A stretch of 47,415 nt of DNA from Nocardia camponoti (GCF_014646135.1 NZ_BMMW01000003.1:736159-783573), one strand, 5' to 3'. Numbered from the stretch's first letter, positions 14,887 to 24,054 are shown. A program made the numbers and translations. Notes: a model not told the origin generated them from the letters alone.

Positions 14887-17873
14887 CCCACCATCCTCGT
14901 GTTGCCCCAGAGCGGTTGAATATCAACGGGCAGTGCCAGTTTGGTCGTCTCAAACGATTCCGACAGCTTCCGTAATCGCAGATGCACCCCGTCGAGCAGT
15001 TCGACCAGTTCCGTGCGCGCCTGCCCGTCGTCGGTGGCATCCAGGTCAGCGGGGTCAACGCGACGCAGCATCCGTTGCGCGTCGGCGAGCAGTCGCTGCG
15101 AACGCGACGAGCCGGTGCCGCCCGGCAGGGCGTGGAAGTCGGCTTCGAGGCGGTCGAGTTGGTAGACGAGCGAACGTGGGTTGCCCGCGTCGAAGAGCAA
15201 CAGCCCACTAAGTGCGGCGACGTCCGCCGAACCACGGTGTCGCCGACGGTAACTCACTGCTGACTCTGTCGCGACGAGCACCGATTCGGTGACAACCCGC
15301 TCGACCTCCGGCGAATTGAGCTGTCCGAGCGTCGATTTCAGTAGCGCGGTCAGTGCGAGACCACGCTCGATCCGCTTGCCGATATCCATCACGTACCAAC
15401 CTGTGTCGCGCACCAGCGATTCCGCGCCGATGCCCGACAGCGAAAGCAATGCCGCGAGAGCCAACGAGTGCACATCTTGGAGCGCGTTCTCCTGCTCGGC
15501 GTCGGCATTGCGGAAGGCGGCGAGCGCGCGGTCGACGGCACCGATGATCATCCAGGTGTCGCTCGACAGCTGGTCACGCACCGCGCGCGCTGCCGCGCCA
15601 TACCGGTCGACGGCATGCGCGAGCGAACCCGATAGCTCGCTGTCGCCGGTAAGCGACGCGAGGTATTTGAACCCGTCCGCCGACGCGCCTGCCACGCGCG
15701 CGCCGATCGCGGCGGTTGTCGCGGCGTCGGATGGCGGGTGCACCGCGCTGCGGAACCGGCCCTGCGACTGACGCGGAACTTCCGCGACGAGAGTCAGCGG
15801 ATCGTCGAATTGTGATCGCACCGAGCGCTTTTCCTCCGCAGATTCAACCTCGCTCGCGTCCGAATCGCGACGAGGCGCGGTTCCCGTAGTCCGCAACGCA
15901 CGCGCCAGCGCGCTCGTACCGGTGTGTTCCCATGCGGAATCTGCCTGTGGTGCACCAGCTTCCACGGCTTCGGGCCCGTCGACCGGAACCGCGGGCGCGC
16001 TCACCGCGTCAACGTCGGCATCAAGTTCGAGGTCCAAATCAGCGGGTGGCTCCGGCGGCGTGACCGCGTTTCCCGTCGCGCTGCGCAAAACCGCTTCTGG
16101 CGCAAAGGTTCCCGTTGTCGCGGACAACGCGCGCATCAAGATCGGCAAGGCGTCTGCACCATCGAGCCACGGTCGGTAGCGGTAGTCCTGATACACGTCG
16201 TGCGTGGCGGCAAGCAGCCGAACAACCGACTCCGCCCGCTCGCTGTAGCGGCCCATCCAAAACAGGTCGTTGAGCACACGCGGCGAACTGACAGCTTCCA
16301 CAACGGGCACCGCACGACGCGACCGGTCTTCGAACGCCGACTCAGTGGTGGCGGCAGGCGACGTTGTCGCCGCGCGCACCCAAATGTCTTTTGCCGCAAC
16401 CTTAATCACGCTGCGCGTAGGTTCGAGACGCATCCGCTGCTGACCAAGTCCGCCTGACATCGCGGTATAACCACCACGTCTTGCCAGCGAAAACAGTCGC
16501 ATCCCGACTGGTACCGGCGAGAACCCGCCATCGAAATCGACAGCCGGGGCAACCGAGAACTCGGCAGGTTCGACGCCAATCCACTTCCACGGTTCGGCTT
16601 CGATGCGCGCGGAAAGTTCGGCTCGCTCGGCGGCGCTCAGTGTTGGCCCGAATTGCGTCGAACCATCGACCGTCGACCGAATTACCAGGTCAGGGAGGTT
16701 CGTGAGCAGGTGTGAGCGCTCCAGCGCATCGCCAGCCCAGTACGTGGGCGGGCTGTCGAGCAGCAGGTCCTCACTCACGAGCGACCGCGCGATCTTCGGC
16801 AAAAACGCCGCGATCGCAGGCGACTCAAGCAACCCGCTGCCGAGCGTGTTGACCACCGTCACCGCGCCGCGCCGCAGCACCTCAACGAGGCCGACAACGC
16901 CGAGCCGCGAATCTGGGCGAAGGTCGAGCGGGTCGGAGAATTCGGCGTCGACGCGGCGCAGCACAACGTCGACGCGTTCCAGACTGCCAAGCGACCGCAT
17001 CCACAGCGCACCGTCGCGCACGACGAGGTCGGCGCTCTCGACGAGCGGAAAGCCGAGCATCTGCGCGAGATATGCCTGGTCAAACGCGGTTTCGGAATTT
17101 GAACCTGGGCTCAGCACAACCACAACGGGCTCTTCGCCATCGGCCAATTCCGGCGCGGCTTCGGCAAGCATCAACCGCATCGCCCGCGCGAACGGCGTGA
17201 GCGGACGCGGCCCAGCGTGTTCGAACGCGGCCGGAATCGCCGACGAGACGACGCGCCGGTCGGCAAGCGCGTAACCGGCCCCCGACGGTGCCTGCGCCCA
17301 GTCGGCGAGCACGCGGAACTGGCCGTCGCTCCACCGACTGATGTCGCACGCGTGCAGGAAAAGCTGGTGCCGCCCGGGCACGGTGATGCCATGCGCGGCC
17401 CGCACGTACCCGGTGTTGCCGAAAACCAATTCCGGCGGCAGCAAGCCCGACGTCAGCAGTCGGCGTGGGCCGTATAGGTCGGTGAGGACCTCGTCGAGGA
17501 CGAGCGAACGCTGTGTGAGACCGGTTTCGAGGCGCGTCCAGTCGTCAGCCGAGACCAACAGCGGGATGGGGTCGAGTCGCCACGGCTTCGGCGTCGCGGT
17601 TTCGACGCCCGGCACCATTTCGGTGTAGGTGACGCCGTCGTCTTCGATCTGGCGACGCACGCGGTAGTCGATGCGGTTGAGGCCGCCTTCGCCCTGCTCG
17701 ACGAAGTCGGCCGACAGCTCCGACCACATCGACCGCACCTCGCCGCGCCCGTCGACCAGCTCGTCGTAATAGCCGTCGGTCGGCAAGCCGCACTCGTCAA
17801 AGCGGGCTTGCGCGCCACTGTTTGCCCGGTACCGCGCGAACTGTCCACGCATCGCATCATCGCGCTGTGCCAC
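14883..17873 (-). CDS. Circularly permuted ATP-grasp/Alpha-E fusion protein
   Basis: The 996-residue fusion has two parts. Residues about 20-490 are a type 2 circularly permuted ATP-grasp amidoligase, with NTGYVRAAHG, LSPGSNSETAFDQ, DVVLRRVDAEF and LGSGLLESPAI. From about 530 to the end is Alpha-E (DUF403), starting NDLFWMGRYSERAESVVRLL. The Alpha-E part is interrupted after PILMRALSATTG by about 130 residues rich in Asp, Glu, Ala and Pro. GTG 17873 is preferred because GAGG lies eight bases upstream. GTG 17927 would overlap the previous gene and lacks such a site. ATP-grasp is expected to form an amide bond with ATP. A fused form is also known in mycobacteria (Rv2567, from memory). Confidence 0.87.
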   Translation of the reverse strand: MAQRDDAMRGQFARYRANSGAQARFDECGLPTDGYYDELVDGRGEVRSMWSELSADFVEQGEGGLNRIDYRVRRQIEDDGVTYTEMVPGVETATPKPWRLDPIPLLVSADDWTRLETGLTQRSLVLDEVLTDLYGPRRLLTSGLLPPELVFGNTGYVRAAHGITVPGRHQLFLHACDISRWSDGQFRVLADWAQAPSGAGYALADRRVVSSAIPAAFEHAGPRPLTPFARAMRLMLAEAAPELADGEEPVVVVLSPGSNSETAFDQAYLAQMLGFPLVESADLVVRDGALWMRSLGSLERVDVVLRRVDAEFSDPLDLRPDSRLGVVGLVEVLRRGAVTVVNTLGSGLLESPAIAAFLPKIARSLVSEDLLLDSPPTYWAGDALERSHLLTNLPDLVIRSTVDGSTQFGPTLSAAERAELSARIEAEPWKWIGVEPAEFSVAPAVDFDGGFSPVPVGMRLFSLARRGGYTAMSGGLGQQRMRLEPTRSVIKVAAKDIWVRAATTSPAATTESAFEDRSRRAVPVVEAVSSPRVLNDLFWMGRYSERAESVVRLLAATHDVYQDYRYRPWLDGADALPILMRALSATTGTFAPEAVLRSATGNAVTPPEPPADLDLELDADVDAVSAPAVPVDGPEAVEAGAPQADSAWEHTGTSALARALRTTGTAPRRDSDASEVESAEEKRSVRSQFDDPLTLVAEVPRQSQGRFRSAVHPPSDAATTAAIGARVAGASADGFKYLASLTGDSELSGSLAHAVDRYGAAARAVRDQLSSDTWMIIGAVDRALAAFRNADAEQENALQDVHSLALAALLSLSGIGAESLVRDTGWYVMDIGKRIERGLALTALLKSTLGQLNSPEVERVVTESVLVATESAVSYRRRHRGSADVAALSGLLLFDAGNPRSLVYQLDRLEADFHALPGGTGSSRSQRLLADAQRMLRRVDPADLDATDDGQARTELVELLDGVHLRLRKLSESFETTKLALPVDIQPLWGNTRMVG

Positions 17874-17902
17874 CGAGCCGTCCTCGCTTCTGTTGTTTAC
17901 CG

Positions 17903-20900
17903 CTATTGGCGCTGTGCCCACTCCCACACCGTGCGTGCGCGACGTAGGTCAAGAATGCCTGGTGCGCCAACGTCGGTCGAGGCTGCCGCGATCTTGGCAC
18001 GTAATCGTGCTGGGTCCATCGGCTTCACCGTATGTCCCGTCGTCTCAAATCGACGATTCCGTCGCGACTGCGCGGCGACCGCGTTCACCGGCGGCTCCTC
18101 GTACGCCATGCCGCCGGGGTGGGCGACGTGGTAGGTGCACCCACCGTGCGACACGCCCGTCGCGGGGTCGACCAGGTCGAAGACCAGCGGCGCGTCGACG
18201 GTGATCGACGGGTGCAGCGAGTTCGGCGGCTGCCACGCGCGGTAGCGCACGCCAGCGACCTGGACGTCGGCTTTGTCGGTCGCGAGCAGTGGGACCGGCA
18301 TGCCGTTGCAGGTGAGGACGTAGCGACCGCGATCCGCGCCGACGACGCGGACTTGCAGCCGTTCCACCGACGAGTCGACGTAGCGGGCGGTGCCCTGACC
18401 GGTTGTTTGTTCGCCGAGGGTGAGCCACGGTTCGATCGCGCCGCGCAGTTCGATTTCCACGCCGTCGTGCACTGCGGTGCCGATGCGCGGGAACCGGAAT
18501 TCGGTGAAGGGGTCAAGCCACGCCGTGTCGAAGTCGATGCCCGCTTCGCGCAGGTCAGCGGCCACTTCGGCGATGTCGTTGGTGAGGAAATGCGGCAGCA
18601 GGTAGCGGCCGTGCAGGTTGGCACCGTGGCGGATGAGCGGGGCGCGATAGGGCTTGTCCCAGAACATCGCGACGAGGCCGCGCACCAGCAGCGACTGCAC
18701 CATCGCCATCTGGAAATGCGGCGGCATTTCGAAGCCGCGCAGTTCAAGGAGGCCGAGGCGACCGCGTGCCGAATCGGGGCTGTAGAGCTTGTCGATGCAG
18801 AACTCGGCGCGGTGGGTGTTGCCGGTGAGGTCGGTGAGCAGGTGCCGCAACGCGCGGTCGATATGCCAAGGGGCGGACTGAATTTCGCCGCCTTCTTCGT
18901 GCTCGGCACTGAGTCGCGCGATTTCGGCGAACGCGATTTCGAGCTCGTACAGCGCGGTCTCGCGACCTTCGTCGGCCCGTGGTGCCTGCGACGTCGGACC
19001 GACGAAGCGACCAGCGAACAGGTACGACAGGCTCGGGTGCCGCTGCCAGTAGGTGAGCATGGAAACGAGCAGGTCAGGACGCCTAAGCAACGGTGACCGC
19101 GCGGGCGACGTGCCGCCAAGCGTGATGTGATTGCCGCCGCCGGTGCCGCCGTGGGTGCCGTCGACGTCGAACGATTCGGTGCTCAGTCGCGCTAAACGTG
19201 CTTGCTCATACAGGGTTTCGAGCACCTGCGCCTGTTCGGCGAAGGACGAGGTCGGCATGATGTTGACCTCAATCACGCCCGGGTCCGGGGTTACCGAGAA
19301 AGTGTTGAGTCGCGAATCACTAGGAGGCGCATAGCCTTCCAGCACAACCGGCTGATTGATCGCGACCGCCGCCGCTTCAACTTTCGCGATGAGGTCGAGG
19401 AAGTCGGCGAGTTCGGCGACTGGGGGAAGGAACACATGCAGTCGGCCTTCGCGGACCTCGGCGACCAGGGCCGTCGTTGGGGTGAAGGTTGCCGGTTCGA
19501 CGACAGCGGGGGCTGGCGGTTCATCACTTTCCGGCAGCGGGCGCTGATGCAGGGGGTCGGCGTCGGGCAGGATCGGCGGCGCGAACCAGGAGACCGATCC
19601 GATCGGGAGCCTGAGCCCGGCGGGTGAATCACCTTCGGCAAGAACGATTTTCCCCGGGCCGCCGCTGTCGTCGCGACCGCGCCGGAGCTGCCAGTCGGCG
19701 CTTGCCCACCCGGTTCCGTCGGCGCGCCGGTGGATGGGGAGGACGAAGGCGGTCGGCTGTTCGACGGACTGTTCGAGCTCGTCGAGGAGGATTTGCCGGA
19801 CCTCGGGCGAGTCCTGCTCGGGGTCGATGTCGAGGGTTGGCGGTTCGCCGAAGGGCGCGCCAACGGTTGCGGCGAGGCGGGCAAGAGGATCCTCGAACGC
19901 GGGCCTGACCTGCTTTTCGGGCAGCCCAAGGGTGTTGGCGATGGCGGCGACGAGCTGTTGAGCGGCATCGATGTCGGCTGCGGCTGGGCGCGCGGCGAGG
20001 CCATTAGGCGCGGCATTGGCCGACTGCGCGACGGTTGATTGCACGTCGTTAGCTGATTCCGCACTCGCCTGCTGCGGCTGATCAGGGGTGGACGATGCGG
20101 GGGCGCGTTTAGCGGTTTTCCCCTTCGCCGACTTCGCGCTAGCGCGGGCGAGCTTGGCGGCCTTGCGACCCGCCTTTGCCGCCGCCTTAGCCTCTTCCCT
20201 CGCGAGCTTGGCAGCTTCCTTCGCGGCGGCCTTCGCCTTCTTACCGCTTTCGGCCAGCTTCGCCTTTCGCGCGCCCTTCCCGCTCTTTTTTGCGCTGGAG
20301 ATTTCCGCATCAGGGACGGTTTCCCTTGCCGCACTGAGCGATTCATCGGCGAGGCCAAGCGCCTCCACCGCAGCCGCGACCTCGCCCGTCGGAGACTCAG
20401 GCGACGAAGGCTGGGCGGCAAGCTCCGGCTCATCATCGGTCAACCCAAGCGCGCGGACCGCAGCAACAACGTCGCCAACGCCTGTCGGGTCGAGAGCATC
20501 GACTTCAGTATCGAATTCCGGTGCGGCAGCGTCGGTTTCGTCAGCCAATCCCAGCGCGACTACCGCAGCCGAGACCGCACCACCGGGCACATGACGTCGC
20601 GCGTCGAACACCGCGGCCATGTCGAGCACGCTGTCGGGGTGCAACGCGAAGTGTTCGACCTCATGACGCGGGGCGTCCAGCATCGAAACTCCGGCTGAGC
20701 CATTCAAGCCGACATTGACCGAGTCGCCATCAGGCGAATCAGGTTCGGCAACAACGGAATCCGCGAAGTCGTCCGCATCAGCCAACCCCAACGCGACAAC
20801 CGCGGCCGCGATCTCCGGGCGCGCGGCGGCAAACTTGCTCGCGGCAACAGCGGATTCTTCGCGAATCTCCGGTGACCACCCCGGCGCACCGACGCTGGCG

Positions 20901-22177
20901 GCAATGGGCGTCCACGGGTTCGTCAGCAAATCTTGGCGCTGCCAAATCGGCACCCCATCGGCCCGCCACGCGATCGCGATTTCCCAGCGTGGCAGCGGTT
21001 CGCCCGGGTACCACTTGCCCTGGCGGTACTGCACGATGCCGCCGGGAGCGTAGATGGCACGGAGGCGGTCGCCAAGGTCGACGGCACGTTCGCGCTTGTG
21101 CTGACCGTCGGCGTCGGTGGTCCACTGCGCGCTGACCTGGTCGTCAATGGAAACGAACGTCGGCTCGCCACCCATCGTGAGACCAACACCAGCCATGCGC
21201 TTGTCGATCGCCGCACCGGAAGCGACGATGCGCTCCCACTGAGACTCCGTGTAGGGCAACGTAACTCGCGGGTCTTCGTGAATCCGGCGAACCACGTTGC
21301 TGAATTCGAGCGTCGACTCGGTGATACCGGTAGCGCCCGTGATCGGCGCTGCCGAACCAGGGTGCGGCGTCGCGGCGAGCGGAATGTGGCCTTCACCAGC
21401 GAAAAGTCCCGACGTCGGGTCCATGCCGACCCAGCCAGCGCCCGGCAGGTAGACCTCGGTCCACGCGTGCAGGTCGGTGAAGTCGGCGCTTGGCCCGGAC
21501 GGCCCATCGAGCGACGGAACGTCGGAGGTCAACTGCACCAAATACCCCGAAACGAACCGCGCGGCCAGCCCAAGTTCGCGCAGCGCGGCAACAAGCAACC
21601 ACGCCGAATCGCGGCACGAACCGAGCGCGGCGCGCAGCGTGTGGTCGGGGGTTTGCACGCCGGGTTCGAGGCGAACGGTGTAGTCGACGCGGTTGCGCAG
21701 CGCGTAGTTGAGGTCGACGAGGTAGTCGATCGACCGAATCCGCCCCTGCGGCCGATGCGCGCGCACCCACTCGCGCAGCAGCTCGCCAGGGCCAGAACCG
21801 GGACCGTCTTCGTCGACCGGCTTCAGGTAGGGGGCGAGGTCGTCGGCGAGGGCGTCGTCGTAGCGGAAGGGGAAGTATTCGGCGTAATCCTCGATGAAGA
21901 AGTCGAACGGATTCACCACTTCAAGATCGGCGATCAGCCCGACGGTGATCGACAACTCTTTCGTCGGCTCTGGAAATACAAGGCGCGCAACGAAATTGCC
22001 AAACGCGTCCTGCTGCCAGTTGATGAAGTGCTCAGCCGGGGTCACCGCTAGCGAATACGCCTCGATCCGGGTGCGCGAATGCGGCGCGGGCCGTAGCCGC
22101 ACCTCATGCGGATGCACCTCAACTAGCCGGTCAAAGGAGTACGCGGTCCGGTGTTCCAGTGCCACCTTGATACCCAT
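17903..22177 (-). CDS. Transglutaminase-DUF2126 fusion protein with large Ala/Lys-rich insertion
   Basis: This 1424-residue protein contains a transglutaminase-like N domain (1-120) and a transglutaminase core with C188 (GSCRDSAW), H237 (DLHAWTEVY) and D253 (GMDPTSG). DUF2126 starts at about 330 (GLTMGGEPTFVS). DUF2126 is split by roughly 290 residues (about 455-745) and resumes at LVAAIANTLGLPEKQVRPAFEDP. The insertion holds four ALGLAD-type helices and a Lys/Ala tract. ATG 22177 is chosen because the family sequence (MGIKVALEHRT) begins there. An upstream in-frame codon at 22246 adds unrelated residues. It heads the operon. The M. tuberculosis counterpart is Rv2566, from memory. It is predicted to act with the ATP-grasp protein downstream. 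Confidence 0.88.
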   Translation of the reverse strand: MGIKVALEHRTAYSFDRLVEVHPHEVRLRPAPHSRTRIEAYSLAVTPAEHFINWQQDAFGNFVARLVFPEPTKELSITVGLIADLEVVNPFDFFIEDYAEYFPFRYDDALADDLAPYLKPVDEDGPGSGPGELLREWVRAHRPQGRIRSIDYLVDLNYALRNRVDYTVRLEPGVQTPDHTLRAALGSCRDSAWLLVAALRELGLAARFVSGYLVQLTSDVPSLDGPSGPSADFTDLHAWTEVYLPGAGWVGMDPTSGLFAGEGHIPLAATPHPGSAAPITGATGITESTLEFSNVVRRIHEDPRVTLPYTESQWERIVASGAAIDKRMAGVGLTMGGEPTFVSIDDQVSAQWTTDADGQHKRERAVDLGDRLRAIYAPGGIVQYRQGKWYPGEPLPRWEIAIAWRADGVPIWQRQDLLTNPWTPIAASVGAPGWSPEIREESAVAASKFAAARPEIAAAVVALGLADADDFADSVVAEPDSPDGDSVNVGLNGSAGVSMLDAPRHEVEHFALHPDSVLDMAAVFDARRHVPGGAVSAAVVALGLADETDAAAPEFDTEVDALDPTGVGDVVAAVRALGLTDDEPELAAQPSSPESPTGEVAAAVEALGLADESLSAARETVPDAEISSAKKSGKGARKAKLAESGKKAKAAAKEAAKLAREEAKAAAKAGRKAAKLARASAKSAKGKTAKRAPASSTPDQPQQASAESANDVQSTVAQSANAAPNGLAARPAAADIDAAQQLVAAIANTLGLPEKQVRPAFEDPLARLAATVGAPFGEPPTLDIDPEQDSPEVRQILLDELEQSVEQPTAFVLPIHRRADGTGWASADWQLRRGRDDSGGPGKIVLAEGDSPAGLRLPIGSVSWFAPPILPDADPLHQRPLPESDEPPAPAVVEPATFTPTTALVAEVREGRLHVFLPPVAELADFLDLIAKVEAAAVAINQPVVLEGYAPPSDSRLNTFSVTPDPGVIEVNIMPTSSFAEQAQVLETLYEQARLARLSTESFDVDGTHGGTGGGNHITLGGTSPARSPLLRRPDLLVSMLTYWQRHPSLSYLFAGRFVGPTSQAPRADEGRETALYELEIAFAEIARLSAEHEEGGEIQSAPWHIDRALRHLLTDLTGNTHRAEFCIDKLYSPDSARGRLGLLELRGFEMPPHFQMAMVQSLLVRGLVAMFWDKPYRAPLIRHGANLHGRYLLPHFLTNDIAEVAADLREAGIDFDTAWLDPFTEFRFPRIGTAVHDGVEIELRGAIEPWLTLGEQTTGQGTARYVDSSVERLQVRVVGADRGRYVLTCNGMPVPLLATDKADVQVAGVRYRAWQPPNSLHPSITVDAPLVFDLVDPATGVSHGGCTYHVAHPGGMAYEEPPVNAVAAQSRRNRRFETTGHTVKPMDPARLRAKIAAASTDVGAPGILDLRRARTVWEWAQRQ
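19950..20815 (-). other. Insertion in DUF2126: four ALGLAD repeats plus lysine/alanine-rich tract
   Basis: Copies IAAAVVALGLAD, VSAAVVALGLAD, VVAAVRALGLTD and VAAAVEALGLAD lie at protein residues 456-467, 535-546, 570-581 and 600-611. Acidic, Pro/Ser-rich linkers separate them. The Lys/Ala tract at 629-691 (nt about 20105-20293) resembles a histone H1 tail. The native helix that closes the insertion, LVAAIANTLGLPEK, looks like the source of the repeats. Confidence 0.75.
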
Positions 22178-22311
22178 GACCCCAGTTGACCACAGACGAC
22201 CCCCACCTCGTCGGGCTACGAAACGCGAGTTTCCAGGTCGAAACACCGTGGTAATCGCAACGCGGCCCCTTGCCTGGTCGCTGCCTGGTCCCGTTTGTCA
22301 TGTCGTGGCCG

Positions 22312-22317
22312 TAAAAT
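22312..22317 (+). promoter_or_regulatory. -10 element for leaderless gene at 22324
   Basis: TAAAAT ends seven bases before GTG 22324, which puts the transcription start on the start codon. No ribosome-binding site is present. There is no clear -35 hexamer. Confidence 0.5.
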
Positions 22318-22323
22318 AATCCC

Positions 22324-22968
22324 GTGAGCTACGACCTGATCCTCTTACCGTCCGGCGTTGCCACTTCCATCGACGAAGTCGACGCCTACCTGGCCGCTCA
22401 AGAGGGCCAACCTGAGTCCGCGACCGTCGCCGACATCGCCGCGGAGATCAACGCGCGCAACGCCGCGCTACCCGCAAGCGACACCTTCCTCGCGACCGAT
22501 TCCGTCGGCGGCGCGCCCAGCGGAACAACGCTGACCGTTTCGTCGCCGTACGACGCGCTCGGCTTCGTCCGCAACCTGCTTTTCGATCTCGCAACCCCAC
22601 GCGACTACGCCATCTACGACCCGCAGCTCAGCTGGTTGATTGATCCGAAGGATCACATCCCGGTCAGCGTCACCCACGGCGGGGCAGGCGAATTCCCTTA
22701 TCTCACTGAGGAATTGGCGCACAACTGGGTAGCCGGCCTGTCGGACCCGAACCCGTACCTGATTGTCGAGCGCGGCGACCAGCGCTACATCCAGACCTAC
22801 CGCGACCAGCGCGGCGAATACACCCTCGAATACCGCGACGGCTCACCGCAACGGCATTTCGGGACTGTGCTTGCCGACCCCGACGAGGTCGCGCGCATCA
22901 TTTGGGACTGGACAACCGATCCGGCCAGCGTCGAAAAAGACGTGGCCTGGACCGGCGTCGAGCTCTAA
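22324..22968 (+). CDS. Conserved protein of unknown function
   Basis: I do not recognise a domain in this 214-residue soluble protein. It begins MSYDLILLPSG and has no signal peptide or membrane segment. It is acidic and tryptophan-rich near the end (RIIWDWTTDP, DVAWTGVEL). Many small actinobacterial proteins start with a similar SYDLY/ILxP strand. It is divergent from the DUF2126 operon (146-bp gap) and converges on recR. The two stop codons overlap (TAA 22966-22968 on plus, TAG 22967-22965 on minus). GTG at 22324 appears leaderless behind TAAAAT. Confidence 0.75.
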   Translation: MSYDLILLPSGVATSIDEVDAYLAAQEGQPESATVADIAAEINARNAALPASDTFLATDSVGGAPSGTTLTVSSPYDALGFVRNLLFDLATPRDYAIYDPQLSWLIDPKDHIPVSVTHGGAGEFPYLTEELAHNWVAGLSDPNPYLIVERGDQRYIQTYRDQRGEYTLEYRDGSPQRHFGTVLADPDEVARIIWDWTTDPASVEKDVAWTGVEL

Positions 22969-23573
22969 AGCGTCCGCCGCCCCGAAAGCGCACGGCCGAG
23001 CGTCAGCTCGTCGGCGAATTCCAGATCGCCACCCATCGGCAACCCCGACGCCAACCGCGTCACGGTAAGCCCGGGGAAATCGCGCAGCATCCGCACGAGG
23101 TAAGTCGCGGTCGCCTCACCCTCGGTGTTGGGGTCGGTCGCGATGATCACCTCGCTCACATCAATGCCATCTTCTTGATTTCCGATGCGCGTCAACAACT
23201 CTCGAATGCGCAACTGATCGGGACCGACCCCGCTGAGCGGGTCGAGCGCGCCGCCGAGCACGTGGTACCGCCCACGGAACTCGCGCGTGCGCTCGATCGC
23301 CTGCACATCCTTCGGCTCTTCAACCACACAAATCATCGTGCGGTCGCGACGCGGGTCGGCACAGATCCGGCACAGCTCACCATCGGCGACCGTGCCGCAT
23401 GACGCGCAAAATCGCACACCGTCGCGCACCTTTTGCAGGGCCGATTGCAGCCGGTCGATTTCCGGCGGCTCAATCCCGAGCAGGTGAAAGGCGATGCGCT
23501 GCGCGCTTTTTGGACCAACTCCGGGCAGTTTGCCCAGCTCGTCGATCAGATCCTGAACCGGACCCTCATACAT
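22965..23573 (-). CDS. recR: Recombination protein RecR
   Basis: The 202-residue RecR works with RecO/RecF to load RecA at gaps. It has an N-terminal helix-hairpin-helix (LPGVGPKSAQRIAFHLL, 16-32) and a four-cysteine zinc finger (C56, C59, C68, C71). The TOPRIM domain begins MICVVEEPKDV. The C-terminal segment includes TVTRLASGLPMGGDLEFAD. Length and motifs are normal. The start codon overlaps the ybaB stop by one base, so they are co-translated. The usual partner dnaX is 13.7 kb away, as in mycobacteria. Confidence 0.96.
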   Translation of the reverse strand: MYEGPVQDLIDELGKLPGVGPKSAQRIAFHLLGIEPPEIDRLQSALQKVRDGVRFCASCGTVADGELCRICADPRRDRTMICVVEEPKDVQAIERTREFRGRYHVLGGALDPLSGVGPDQLRIRELLTRIGNQEDGIDVSEVIIATDPNTEGEATATYLVRMLRDFPGLTVTRLASGLPMGGDLEFADELTLGRALSGRRTL

Positions 23574-23917
23574 CAGAAGTCGGGCAGACCGGGCAGCGAG
23601 CCGCCACCGAGACCGGCCGACAGTGGGCCGAGGCGTTCGGCGGCGAGCGCTTGCGCGTTGGTCATCGCGTCGTTGACGGCGCCGATGATGAGGTCCTGCA
23701 AGCCGTCGACATCGGCCGGATCGACGACCTTCGGGTCGATCGTCAACGCGGTGATTTCGCCGCTGACCTTGATGGTGACCTGCACAAGTCCGTTGCCAGC
23801 CGAGCCCTGCACCTCCGACTCAGCAAGCTCAGCCTGGGCAGCCATCACGGCCTGCTGCATCTGCTGCGCCTGGGCGAGCAGGGCCTGCATATCGAACTGT
23901 CCACCGTCAGGTTGCAC
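23573..23917 (-). CDS. YbaB/EbfC nucleoid-associated protein
   Basis: This 114-residue small dimeric DNA-binding protein has an N-terminal helix rich in Gln and Ala (MQALLAQAQQMQQAVM). The YbaB core follows (GLVQVTIKVSGEITALTIDP, then DLIIGAVNDAMTNAQ), and the end is Gly/Leu-rich. It is a nucleoid-associated protein thought to organise DNA, conserved next to recR. GTG at 23917 is the only sensible start. A short hairpin lies about 45 bases upstream. Confidence 0.93.
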   Translation of the reverse strand: MQPDGGQFDMQALLAQAQQMQQAVMAAQAELAESEVQGSAGNGLVQVTIKVSGEITALTIDPKVVDPADVDGLQDLIIGAVNDAMTNAQALAAERLGPLSAGLGGGSLPGLPDF

Positions 23918-23959
23918 GGCAACTCCGTATCGTTTGGCGGCTTACGCCGCGAGGGTTTT

Positions 23960-23975
23960 AAGGCTTTACAGCCTT
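23960..23975. promoter_or_regulatory. Small hairpin in the ybaB upstream region
   Basis: AAGGCT (23960-23965), TTAC, AGCCTT (23970-23975) form a 6-bp stem about 43 bases before the ybaB GTG. On the minus strand it could be part of the 5' leader or an operator. No function is shown. Confidence 0.35.
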
Positions 23976-24016
23976 GTCCGCAGTCTAGTCGCGCGCGACC
24001 TCGTGCCCGCGCCTGC

Positions 24017-24048
24017 TTGACCCTCCCCCAACGGGAGAGTGTTCGCTA
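24017..24048 (+). promoter_or_regulatory. MerR-type promoter and operator, leaderless
   Basis: The -35 is TTGACC (24017-24022) and the -10 TCGCTA (24043-24048). The 20-bp spacer is typical of MerR-controlled promoters. The spacer holds the dyad ACCCTCCC (24020-24027) and GGGAGAGT (24033-24040) with one mismatch, as in drug-responsive MerR sites. The predicted transcription start is the A of ATG 24055. Confidence 0.65.
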
Positions 24049-24054
24049 GAACAC

